From NCBI RefSeq assembly GCF_021018895.1, contig NC_079378.1, positions 24,851,160-24,915,159 on the forward strand: a DNA stretch of 64,000 bases, read 5' to 3'. The translations under genes were made by a program, and so were the position numbers. The stretch's first letter is position 1. Each line of letters opens with the position of its first letter. This DNA is from Seriola aureovittata. Lineage: Eukaryota > Chordata > Actinopteri > Carangiformes > Carangidae. The notes below the pieces were generated by a model. That model made no database searches, was not told the DNA's origin, and saw nothing but the letters and a program-made list of their open reading frames with translations. This document shows, in pieces, positions 1-12,700 of this stretch.

Positions 1-521
1 TCTTCAGTAAAAGTGTTTTTATATGTAAAGTCATCTGAGCACCTCCTCTTTGGTGCTGTCTATTTAAAGTAGGTTAGTCGTTTTACAATATAATATTTTC
101 AACTTGGCTGTTGAGGCGCATTTTGATGTGAAAGATGAGTGGGGAAGAGGGGTAGAAATCTCTCCATCCTCCCCTTGTTAAAAGTCAGTCCTTCTTCACT
201 GGTTTTTCTGTCAAACTGAAGATGTGACTGTGGCACTTTTTCCGTGCGCTCCGTTAGTGTCAGATTTTTATTTTTGGGCAGAGTGGAGGCTTTACATTGG
301 ACTGCAGGTGAACTTGCATCTCCTCCATTTCTCCCCTCTCCCAAGGAACCCTCCAACTAAACTCTTCCCTGTTCGCCCACTTTAGACGGCCTGTCTCCCC
401 CGTGGGGGTTTCTCTAAAACACCCGTCCTACTCTAGTTTTTTGAGGAAAGCAAAAGCCAAACCAGTAAAGGGGGTACTGGGAAGGAAGGCACCCCCCTCC
501 CAAAGGTGAGAGGGGGGGAAG
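1..521 (+). promoter_or_regulatory. fgf11 5' flank and 5'UTR
   Basis: Sequence directly upstream of the fgf11 start. It has no convincing coding content; the minus-strand frame at 99-356 shows no family likeness. A 5+5 bp hairpin (CCCCC-GT-GGGGG, 397-408) and purine-rich stretches lie close to the ATG, so the last 150 bases are likely 5'UTR. No clear TATA box or transcription start can be fixed from sequence. Confidence 0.4.
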
Positions 522-714
522 ATGGCAGCTCTCGCCAGCTCTCTCATCAGACAGAAACGGGCGGTCAAGGACGACCAAGCCAACCGACCGGTAACCAACA
601 AGCGCAAGCCCTGCCCTAAGAGCAACAAGTCCTTGTGCCAGAAACAGATCCTGGTCCTGATCTCCAAAGTACGACTATGCGGGGGTCGAAAAGGTCGAAA
701 CGACAAAAGACCGG
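522..714 (+). CDS. fgf11: fgf11 coding exon 1 (A-type N terminus)
   Basis: Encodes residues 1-64 and the first base of codon 65, ending at the donor gtgagt at 715. It holds the basic N terminus with SSLIRQKR and clusters such as NKRK and GRKGRNDKR that could serve as nuclear or nucleolar signals. The ATG sits in gaagATGG. The open frame runs on past the donor to a stop at 780-782, but the similarity to FGF11 ends at the donor. Confidence 0.95.
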
Positions 715-3700
715 GTGAGTCGCTGCTATTGTTTTCATCTTTCTCCGCTTGTTCGTGCTCATGTGTTGGAAATGAAAGCTGAACAAAAGTATGTGACATT
801 TTCAGTAAGTGACTGAAAACCAATGAGTGTTTTCTGTTTGTTTTGTTTTTTAATTAAAAAAATACATTTGTTATAAAATTCAGTAATTCACTGTGTCGTC
901 ATCAAGTCAAGATTTCAAATTTAATGCATTTTATTTCAGTTTCTATTTTTCCATTTAAATCAAATTGAATTTGGTTTATTTAGTCGATCAACAGCTTTAG
1001 AAATGATTCACTTCCATCAGTAGGAAGGAACCGCACAGCATCACAGCTGGTTTTTAAGCACACATTTGATATCTGTTGCTGTCATAAATCATTAAACCTG
1101 ATACTTTCACCTTAGCAGTTGTGTTCGGGGCAGCCACCTCTTGCAGCTTCACCTGATACGCTGACCGATAGTACCTGCTGTACTCAGCTTCGTAAAGTGA
1201 AAATAAAACAAGTTGTTGAATAAATGCAAAACTGATGAAATGATTTTAGATACAACTGATGGAGCTTTTGTGTTTCTAAACATATAATTATGCAGAGATC
1301 TGCAGCAACAATAAACTGTGTAATTAGCTGAGCTCTCTCCACTTTGATGCACATATTCACACAAAATCAACTGCACACTTTTGTCCCATGTAGCAGGATT
1401 TGGAATTTCCAGCACACCAGACTTTTCTCATGCATGGAGGGAAATGGTTAGTTAACAAACTTCAAATGTAAAAACTAAAAATCATTTATATGCAGATGTA
1501 GAGATTTATCAATTGAATTCATAGAGAAACCAGTGAGTGACACACATTCACAATAAGTGGAAGATTCACTGGTTGAAACTGGTTGGGATTTTGATTTGTA
1601 ATGGAGATATAGTTTTACATATAATTCAGTGCATGTCGTCTGGACGGACCCACACTCGTGGGTATTACTCTGTCCTTTTTGTTACAATATGTAAAATTTA
1701 TGACTAAAATAACAACGTTTTTGAACCAATTTAAAAAGTGGAGGGAAATCTTACATGAACACCTGCACCACGAATCATATGTGGGTAAAACCTGTCCTGT
1801 GCTGGGTAAGTGTGGCAGGTTCTCTGATGTACGTTCTCTCTGAATGGAGAAGTACGTCATGTGTTGCCCACACTCTGTCTTATCAAAACTTGTCAATGGA
1901 AAAGAAAAATGTGCCACAACAAGAATAGCACAACAGACAACCTCCTTGATGTTGTGGTCGCAGGTGCAGTGTGTGTTGTTGTTAAACTGGTTATATACTA
2001 TTGTTCAGAAATTATACAATGTCTTCCCACGTTTAACATTTAATGGAAAGTAATTTTTTGTTGAACTTCTTGATATTTAAACTCCTGTGGGGTTTTTTTT
2101 CTAAATGAACTGTTGCACTAACTCAGGAGACAGAACAACGTTACCTCTCCATTTATTTGTGCAGTATCCTCTCCTCCTTTGGTGTGATTGATACACTTTT
2201 AAATTATTAAAGTCATGACTGAGAAATATTTTTCTTTATTCGTGCACAATTTGTAAGTGTAGTATGCTTAAGTTAAATTATGCATATTACAGAAATGCCA
2301 GTGAACAAACATCCTTCATAAAGAGGCGACACACTTTCATGGCTGATTGAGGAGGAAACAGTGAATTTAGAGTGTTTTTCCCCCCTGCAGCGAAAGACTG
2401 CATCTGAGCAGATTGAACGTGAGGATGATGAGCGATGAGCACAGCTTTGTGCCTGATGAGGACTTTCATTTCATTCTGCACCACCCTCTTCACGTCTGCT
2501 TTGCTTTAAACAGCATTGTGATGCAAAAACTTTGAAGTGCACCTTGTGGCTAAAAGACTGATGTGCTGCAGAGATGATACCGTACAGTATTTACAGTGGA
2601 AATTGAAGAAAGCGTAACATATGAAAGCCTGATGACCTGAATTTGTTCTGGCAGGGACTGTGGAAGTCCTGACAGCTTGTTGGGTGATATTTTTAGGTAA
2701 AAGAAAATATCTTCATATAAAGAGTTATTTGTACTGGTTCAATACATTAAAAGGAAAGTAGCTTCATGCCAATCATCCAATTCAGTGGTTCAGAAACCTC
2801 CTCCTCTGTGTTGCTAACAGACTTACAAAATGTGACATAATGAAATAACATACTGTGTCATTACAGCTTTATTTCCTGGAAAAATGTGTGGAGCCATTAA
2901 TTTGCATCTGTTCTGTATCGTCTGGACGGTTCCTGTGTTTCATGAAAGTTAATTCTATTTTCACATTAAAGAGAGCACAGGAGATCACAGGAGATCACAG
3001 GAGATCGACTCCTTTCACGCTGCCAGGAGACGAGTTTGCCTTTCTGTTCCGACTGACACAGTTAGCCATGCTAACAAGCTGCTAGCCACCGTGTCGGTAA
3101 ATGTCACTTTTAAAAGTTATTTCACGGCTGTACTTTGAGCGAAGCGCACAATCGGTGGGCCTGTACGGCAGCTAGCAGCTAGTTAGCATGGCTAGCATTG
3201 TTAGCATAGCTGTGCCGTAATGTGTGTAGCCCACAGACCGCAGCCCATAAAAATAAGGCGCAGCCGCAGTGTTTCTGGTTTACCAGCAGGTGAGCCGGCG
3301 AACGTTAGCGAGGTCACCCGTGTGTCACGTTTACATCACTGCTGATCAGAGCTGGAGCGGATGAATACCTGTGACCACTGCAGAGTCATTTGACCTGGGA
3401 CTGAATGATGATTGTATCTGTTCACACTGAGGACAGAAGCCAGAGTGTTTGTGGTTTTTTGTCCAGTGTGAAAGGGGCTTAAGTTATTTACATAATTATA
3501 CCAGATGTTGTTCTGGTGTTGCACTGGCAGAGGGGTTGATTATGGACTTGAATGCAAAGGCTCCACGCTCACACACAGCGAGTTATTATCATCATGATTT
3601 CATGAGAACGTTATCAGTGACTTGGCTTGTCCCGAGAAATCCTATTTGCCGTCTGAGCTGTAAGGCTCTGTGTGACATTACAATTAAACATGTTAATTAA

Positions 3701-6700
3701 CAACATATCATTATGTTAATAGAAAATCTGGCCATAATCTGGTCGGCGTTATTTTTCCTTCAAAACATATTTGCTGTGGCAAATCAGTTATATATAAATG
3801 TAATTTCTATGAGACTGGGCAGAAATAAACGATTCATTTTAAACACCAGCTCACTCACAGATCACAAATCTGCTTATTCACTCTCAGCAGTTCGTCCACA
3901 AGGAGAAGTGATTCACTGTCAGCCCTGTTCTACATAAGAAAACTCTCTAGACCCACGAGACCTGTTAATGTTGCCACCTACAGGCAAGTAAACTAACACC
4001 GGCTGCAGTTTAAACAGAAAACGTGTCAGAGAAATCTATTCATTTAACATACTGTGAACAGCATGTCTGAAACACTTTGGGATTTTGAGCAGATATATAT
4101 TAAATACTTTATAAACGTTCGTTGGGTTTGAAGAATGCTTCGAGATTAGACATTAGCATTCAGTCACATCTTTTGTAACGTGCACATCGTAGTTTGTCAT
4201 TTGCACAAGTTAATACCTTTTAACTGGGAAATACATTCTGTGGTAGATCTGTGGTTTCACAGAGGAGGAGAGTTTCAGTCTTACTAGCATCACAGCAGCA
4301 CACACAAACTATATTTACTCCTGCCATGAAGCAACAGCTACTGAAATGTTAGCCATGGACATGAACCCTGCTGCATTTACATGTGGCCCAGGACCAACCA
4401 CAGCATCTGCCTGGTTTTACCTGCCTCGCTCCCTCCATCACGCTGCTGTCTGAGCGCTGCACAGTCCCTTCCCTCACACGAAGCCTCTTCCACAGCAGAC
4501 CTGACCGATGATGAAAAAAAAAGACTCTCCCACTGTCAGTGATCTGCACTGCTGCCCTCTTTTCCAATCAATTCAGCTCATTAATGTATAGCGATTAATC
4601 AATAATCACCCTCTCAGTTTGTTCAAGGTGGAATCTGACTTGAAAAGGGAGAGATATCGAACTGCCTGCCCCTGTGATTCACCTTTAGTATCCTTCTCCA
4701 AGTTAGAGCACACACAACATGTGTGTGCATGGAACTGAAGAAACACAAAAATATATATTTATCATTGTAAAAATAATATAATATATAAATTAAAAACAGT
4801 AACACTATTACCTGAGTCATTAGAAACTAAGGCATGCAAACACAGTGCAGACATAGTAGCACTGAGTGGGCTGTTTGGCATGGAGGTGCTCTGTAGTATG
4901 TTGTGGGAGTAAGGCACCGAGGGGCCAGTCGACAGTCGGAGCACAAATGTGGGCCCCGGCTGGCGGCAGCAGACCGGGTTACAAGGAGAGATCCAGCAGA
5001 GGATAGCATTAAGCTGACCCCAAGAGATCAGGGCCACAAACTCGCTTACTCAACAACACCTGATCAGACAATGCAGTGTTAGGTAGCTTCTCATCAGAAC
5101 TTTACTGACTGTGACAGGGGTCAGAGAGAGAGACAGAGAGAACGAGAGGGAGGGAGGGGCAGTCTGCAGAGGTAAACACAGGCCTACAGAGAACAGTAAA
5201 GATATTACTGATGTCAGAGGAAATTGTATCAAAAGGTGGAGGCGGATGGCAACCATGGGGGTGGACACAGATAAAGAGGTAATCAAAAATACAGGAAGAG
5301 AAGTAGGGAGAGATACCAGTGGAGATTAAAGAGAAGGTGGGTGGGACTGAAAAGAGCTGTGAATCAGCCTGTCATGGAGGCAGCATGTGGAGAGGAAGAT
5401 GATGGGGAATCATGGGGCTGGATGTGAAGTGTCACTGTAAAACAGCTTCCTTCAGACATCAAGTTCTTCTCTTGTTTAATAATCTGCCCAGAAAGTAGGT
5501 TGGAGGCTGAGAATGTTTCCTCTATTTAAAAAGCGATGTTTTGGTTAATGTTGAGTGAGTGGGTCCAGTCACTGACTGCTGTGCTGCGTGCAGAAGCTTG
5601 AATAAACAACCCTGGATATGATGTTCATCTGCTATGAATCTGTTGCTAGATTCAGTTTTCAGCATGCTTTTTCAAGAAAATGAATTGTAATGTTCTCGGA
5701 GGGGTGAGGGAAGGTGAAGGACTTTGACACCTGAGACTTGGGTCGGCTTCCTGCTGGAAGAAATGGGAACAAACAACTTCCTGCTGCAGTTGGAACAGTT
5801 CTGGTTGCTTCACATTAGGAGATTTCTATGTTTGTGTGCTGATGACTGGTTTGATGTGGGCAGGGCTCAGCTGACAGAAGGTGATGTCACATATTTCAAT
5901 TCACCAATCACGATTCACCAAATTTCTCTATTATTTTGGGGTTGCCCGTCTGTTTCTCATGAACGTGATATCTCCATATCCCCATAACTTCAAACTCGGC
6001 ACAAATGTCGACTTGGACTCGAGGATGAACTGATTAGAATTTGGTGTTCAAAGGTCAAAGTTCAACGTGAATGTGGCATCATAATACATAAGATAACACA
6101 CTTAAAGTTGGTTATTCTAAAGTTTCGGAGTGTTCACTAGAAATCACTTTAAATTCAGCACAGTCTCAAACTGCAGATAAAACAGGATGTTATCCATGTT
6201 CACAGTTCCCTCAGAAAACCGTGATAATCACAGTAATGACAGCAACAGATGCTGCTGGTAGTTGTATGTTTCCAAGGTATATGGTAAAACCAGCACATCT
6301 CTATTCTAAACTTACTTGTTGTTGCAGAAGTTGTAAGTAACCATAACTTCCGGGGTTGGAATAAATGACATGAGCAATTCACTTGAACACCCCCGCCGTA
6401 ATAAAGTATAACCGACTAACTGTGTGAGTATGTTAGGAAACACTGTATCCCAGCTGCCTCGTAAGTTAAAATCTCTCTACGAAATGAGTGAAAGTGCAAA
6501 AGAACTTAAAGATGACATCAAATTTCTTGTACATATGAGATCTTTTTAAAAAGAAAAACAGGGTTTTGTAGAAAACATCTTTAAATTTTTATCAAAGCAA
6601 AATATTGAGAAAGTATCTTTTTGGCATCAGTGCCAAAACTAGGTTATTGAAAAATGTTCAAATGAAATCCAGCCTTAATCAAATGTGAGGGCTCTCCAAA

Positions 6701-9700
6701 CAGCAGCTTCCTGTTTGTCTTCATCTCCACAAGACAAACAAAAGATTAGTGCTTGATTGCTGTTGGGGTCATTCCACCAATGTCTGGGGATTTTCAGCCT
6801 TGAACGACCCTTGTTTCATCAGTCAGATCTAAAATATCTGGTACCACATGGTGTCGATGCAGCTGTTCGCGCGTAGAAGTAGGTGATCTAGTTCATTGCT
6901 TAAACTCTGTCCAAGATGTGCCCATCAGATTAAACCACAATGAAACAACAAAGTTTTGCCTCTAATCTTTTAGGGTTCCTTATATAAAGCAAAAATCTAT
7001 CAAAGATTAAAGGATGTACTTATGTACTTATTTTAATTTTGAAGGTTTATATAACTTTATGTTATTGGTTGGACTCTGGACAGGAGGGGGTCAGGGGGAT
7101 CCATTTTCTTTTTCTGTATTATTGCGGTTAGAGTTTAAAATTGGCTTTTGAGAATACATCCAGCTGTAGAGAGGCTGTTGACAATCGCCTTAAGTCTCAT
7201 TCCCAGTGAGGCAGCGGAGGTTTGTGTGTACAAAGAACATCCTTTCTGAGGATTCCACCTTAACCTCCCACACATACCTGCTAAATTGAATCTGTGGGTG
7301 CTTTGATTAAAGCTGACAAGGACAGATTGAATTTACCTCTAACAAGAGAAAGACAGTGAGGATGGAGGACACCTAGAGAGGTAATGATGAGGAGACAGAG
7401 TGTGAGAGGAAGAGGGCGTGAATGGGAGATGTACTGGAAGAGAAGCAGGAGGTTCTCTGAAACCAAAAAGACGTGTCTGTGTGAACATGTACACACAGTG
7501 TGCACTCACTATGAAAATTATTACATTTCACTGAAATACCAGATTAAAATCTCAGACAACGAGTAAAAATTTTCTTTTACATTTACCTGTGATGACTTTT
7601 AGACATGAGTATCAGAGACTCACCCGCAGCAGGAGGTCGACATCCTGCGGCACACTGGCAGCTGCTGGTCCCGCGCTCTCTGGGGGGACGTACAAAAAAA
7701 ATTAAAAAAAATCATCCAGCTGCTCGATTCATTTCTGAATCAGAGAACAGAAAGTGACGGTGACTAATCTGGAGGAGAACAGACAGTCTGAATCTGAGCA
7801 ACCTTTTCATCAAGAGACATTAAAGTAAAGTGTTTGGTCACGCTGCCCCACTGCTGCATGGGAAAAGAAATAACTCGCTACTAGAAATGTTTGGTGATTT
7901 TGAAAATACCAACGCTACTTACTGAGAAATGTAATGATATAATTCAAGGTTCTACAAATGATCATCACTGCCACTAGATGTCGCACTACACCACCAGCAT
8001 CTCAGACCAAAGCAAACGCTTCGCCGTTATCCTTATTGTGGTCGCACACAAATTTCTTAAAGTTATTTTTTGGTCTTTTATAGATGCAGTGAGAGAGAGA
8101 GAGGAAAATTGGGGAGAGAGAGAAAGGCGGGAGATGACGTGCAGCAAAGGGCCACGGGTCGCCTCGAACCCGGGCCGCTGCGGTTAGGACTAAGGCCAGG
8201 AAGACGCTGGATGCGTCGTGTGTGCGTCACAGCTGCAGAACATCTCAGTTTTCATTTCAGCGCACATGTTAACGGGTTAGAACGACACACTGGCTGCACT
8301 GCGTCATCTACAGACTCCGCCTCTTGCCTATTTTCCACACGTGACGCACGTGCGCCCACAGCAAAAAGACCTGTTGATGTCATAGTGACATCATAGCAGC
8401 AACATCACATAAAACAGACTCCTTCCACTATTGTTTCAATGTCTGAATATGATACAGACGTGAAAAAATATTTTTTAACCATTTTAGCAGCTGCTCTACC
8501 AGGTCAGCCGCCGAGGCGCCCTGGTTGCTAAAAACTTTAAAACTTAAAAAACGGCCGACTGGGATTTGAGCCAGTAGTCTCCATGGTCAGTCCACCTGAG
8601 GGTCTCACATGCACTAACATGCACATGCTACCAGACCAGCTTCCAAAACAACAACAGAGAAACTCAGATTACATCACTCACAGAGGGGGCGTGGCTTCGT
8701 TCTCTGCTCAGGCCGCCGTTACTCCACTATACTTTTACATAGTTTGCTGCTGTATCAGAGTTTAAAATCTCATTTACAGAACCTTTAACATACTCACCAC
8801 ATAATGTACAGGTTAATGGACAGGTGCACAACAATGCAGCAAAACACACATCACACGCTGTGAACCAGAATTTCACCTTTACACAGAGACAAACTTCACT
8901 ACAGTGCTTATTCAAACTGCATCATCTCAAGCATTTTATTGTGTTTGATGAAACGTCCAGTTTGTGCTCTGCTCACTGTCATACATATTTGTATAAGAGT
9001 ACTGTACATTCATTTGTTATTTTCCCACTTCTTTGTGTGAGTGTGTGTATCTGTGTCTGAGCGTCTCTATTCAAATACGAATATCGAAACTGTGTCAGCT
9101 GAACTTAATCTCAGACAGTGTTTGGCTGAAACCAACAATGGATTCCCTCCTCTAGTGCCAAGCTGTGTTAAGCGTCTCTACTCTTGGTTTTCTTCTTGTC
9201 CGTGTGTGTGGGAGAATCTGTGTGTGTGAGGACTATATCTAAGTTTCAGCAGGGAAAATCAATGCAGGTTTGAATTCTGAATCTTTCCTCGTCCGTCACT
9301 GTGCAGTTAAGCTTAGCTGTGTGTTTACTTGTGTGATCATCACACGATCTGACAGAGGTCGGACCCCTTTGGGAGTGCAGAGGAATGTTTGTGTTTGTTT
9401 GTTCTGCATATATTAAAGTGCCTATTTGTGTCCTTGCTGGAGGGTCCATGGGAAACGGGATAGTTGAGGTGTGTTGGGGAGCTGCAGGCACAGTGGTCTT
9501 GCTCTTGTGCTTCTGTTTTACTTGTTTAACGCGTCGGAAAACACAGTAAAGAACGTACGATTTCAACCTGAAGAATAAAATATGGCAGCACATACAGTAA
9601 ATAACATGACTGTTGAAAGTGCGAGGCGAAAGGATGCAGTCGCACCACGTCATTGTGAATCTCCTTGGCTGAGCATGTCGTTAACTGTCGCTGATATGTT

Positions 9701-12700
9701 CCTGTCATAATGCTAATGAGGCACACGTGAATTTTGAATGTGTGTCAGGGAAGCGGCGTGAGTCCTATTTGCTTCTGCTCGTGTTTGACATGCTCCTGTC
9801 AGCACCATTAATAAGCAGCAACAACTCCGTCTCACTCATGTGAACGTCTGCCATTGTCACCGAAAGATGATTTATGGAGCCTTGAATGTAAATGAAGAGG
9901 CCATTGTTGGAGTTGTGGATTATGTGATACACCTCATTCATTCCTACTCCTTCTTTAACCTGGCTTATTGTCCAGCCATCCTTCTTCTTCCTCCTCTACA
10001 ACATCCTTTTTCAACCTGTCTCCCCCTATCTCCTCTCCCTCACTCCCTCCCTTCCTCCTACGCTTGTCACACTCTGTATCTTAGTATCGCTCTTTTGCTC
10101 CATCATTGCCCTTTTCTTCTGCTCTTGCCATCCCTCTCCCTCTTTTATTTTTGGACAAACCAAGAGCATCCCTCTGTCTTGCCTCCATGTTGTTAACTAG
10201 CTTTCATGATTTCATTCCTCCCTTGCTCCTCTCCCCCTCTATCTTCCCACAAGATTGATAATTACTAGCAGCACTGTAGAGCTCATGGCCCAGTTTAGAA
10301 AAGGAAAAAAAAAAAAGGAACCATGTTCTCCTTTTATTAGAAGCAGAATCAAACACTACACAAGAGAAAGACTCCCACTTTCTTGTATGTATGCAGCGCA
10401 CATGCAATATATGTGCTGCATACAGTACACTCAGGGTGAGAGGAGACGTATAGAGAGAGCAGCTGAAACTGATGGAGAGCACGGTGAGGAAGGACGGGAG
10501 AGTCAGGGAGTCCTGAAAATATAAGCCGAGGAAAACCCCTGTTGTTTAGTTTGGTCAGACAGGAGAAGAAGAAATGCCCTTGGCTGCTCAGTCATGCAGG
10601 CCCCCAGTAATTACCTCCAACATTATCAAGAGCAGCTCAGCTGGAGGCAGATCAGCGAGCGACATACTGAGCTCAAATCAAGCCAGATAAATACATTAGT
10701 GTAATGATAACCAACACCGAGCCATACACTACGCTGATTAGAGATAAACCTCAACCACTGCTGATTTTTCAGAGCAATTACATCGCAGAGAAGGGTTTAA
10801 GTGTCCTTGATGGCAGCCGTGATGCATACAGTGATTACCTTGGGTTCTTATGTGCACTGACCTCATTTATACAGACACATACATAATTGCTGTGTGAATG
10901 GTTTTACTGTAGGACTCGGCTCCAGTCTCCCCCAGGTGATTTTCAAAATGATTATCAGCGCCGAATGTAAATTGATGAGGGGCATCCCTGTGTAGACCGT
11001 GCAGCAGCTACTGCTGGGATTACAGACAAATCCAATTTAATAAACAAAATGCTCTTATGGCTATAATCTCTTATGTTTTTACAAAACTTATAACACTTAT
11101 TTACTCATCTATGTCGCTCTCTGTCTGAACATTTTAATTAAATATTTCTCCCTGATGAAACAGATACACGGGAAAATGTCTGTCAGCCGATAAACTTTTC
11201 ATGTGCTTCATATTGAATTTTATTATTGACATTTCCGTGAACGCACTTTTCAGCAATTTGCAATTTTCAGAGTCTGATAAAGAAAATGTGACTTTCAGTG
11301 CAGCACATATACATTATCTTTTACAGTCACGTCCCTGAAGGCTCTCTCTCTCTCTCTCTCTCTCTCTCTGCTCTCGCTCATGTGTAGAGAGGTCACTTGG
11401 AAAAAGGCCTGCTGATGAGTCAACATGTTGTCGGCTGTGCTGACAACACCTGTGTGCTGATGTACATAAACAGACAGGGAGCTCTCTTTGACCCACACTC
11501 CACTGACCTGGATCAGCGAATGTTTTCTGTCACTCAAGCCCACACGTGTCCCAGGAGTGGCGAATGTAGTCACACACCTCCCCTCTGCGGGAAATACCCA
11601 GGACAGTGGAGGCTGCAGCTCGTGTTTCTGGCATATTCAGTGAAAGTTCTGCAAAGCACATGAAGGCGTGCTCACCCTGAAAGATAATGTGCAGTCCCTG
11701 CTGTTCTTTTAACTACAGGACAGGAATGCACCTCACACTAAATGACAGGATACATATGGTCGGATTAATCATGATTATTAACAGTCTCAACTGGCGAGAG
11801 AGGAGTTGTGTGTGTAACGAAGTGCTGATCCACTTACTGTACGCTCATGGCTTATTACAGAAAACCTGGGAAATAAATAAATAACTAAATACTTTGTGCA
11901 CAGAAAAAACATCCCACCCTCCACCCTGAGAACAAGTTACATACTCCACCACACTTTAATCGCCAACCTATTCCCTGTAACTCGATAACTGATTAATAAT
12001 TTCAGTCATTTTTTAAGCATAAATACCAAAAGTTCTGTTTCCAGATCCTGATAAAGCAAGCAATTTGAATACGTCACACTGGACTCTGACAAATCCTAAT
12101 GGACATTTTTCACTGTTTTCTGACATTTTATTGACCAAAGGTTAATCCATTAATCAAGACTTAACAACAATGATAAATAGTAGTAGCTCAATTTCACACT
12201 TTATGGGACTGTGTTACCAAAGATCAGATAAATGTAATTAAAGTGTCAAGTGGCTTTTAGCTGCCATCATGTGCAGTTGTCTGTTAGATGAAAATATCAA
12301 CGGTCAAAATGTCCACTGGAAAATAATCCAAATAAATGAATAAATCCTTTAATATCATATTAAATAGTCGAATATTGTGACCTATGAAATATGTCGTCAG
12401 GACAACTTAATACAAACTTATATTATACAAAAGTTTGGTTTTGCCTTTGCTGTCATGTGACTAAGCGTGGCACGATGAGTGTTTGGTCATGTGATTAGAC
12501 TCCACTCTGCGTATTAGCACGACTCCGACATGTCAGAACAGACATCCCTCAGACAGTTTTATAAAAAACCAAGTGATAGTGAACGTGCTGCAGCCAAGGC
12601 CAGCGAGACGACCAGGCGTCAAGCGCCTCAGGAAATGGAAGATGCAACAGCCACAAAACAATGTTTTAAACCAGAAGGGCAGGAAAAGTTCAAACGGTTA

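Noticed and set aside
4293..4312. CAGCAGCACAC resembling the start of miR-497/miR-195
   Set aside because: mir-497/195 is near CLDN7 in human, so it was tempting, but the similarity stops after 11 bases and no matching hairpin arm is present.
9246..9653. 135-codon minus-strand frame
   Set aside because: No family likeness, Cys/His/Thr-rich without a motif pattern, and no promoter or poly(A) support.
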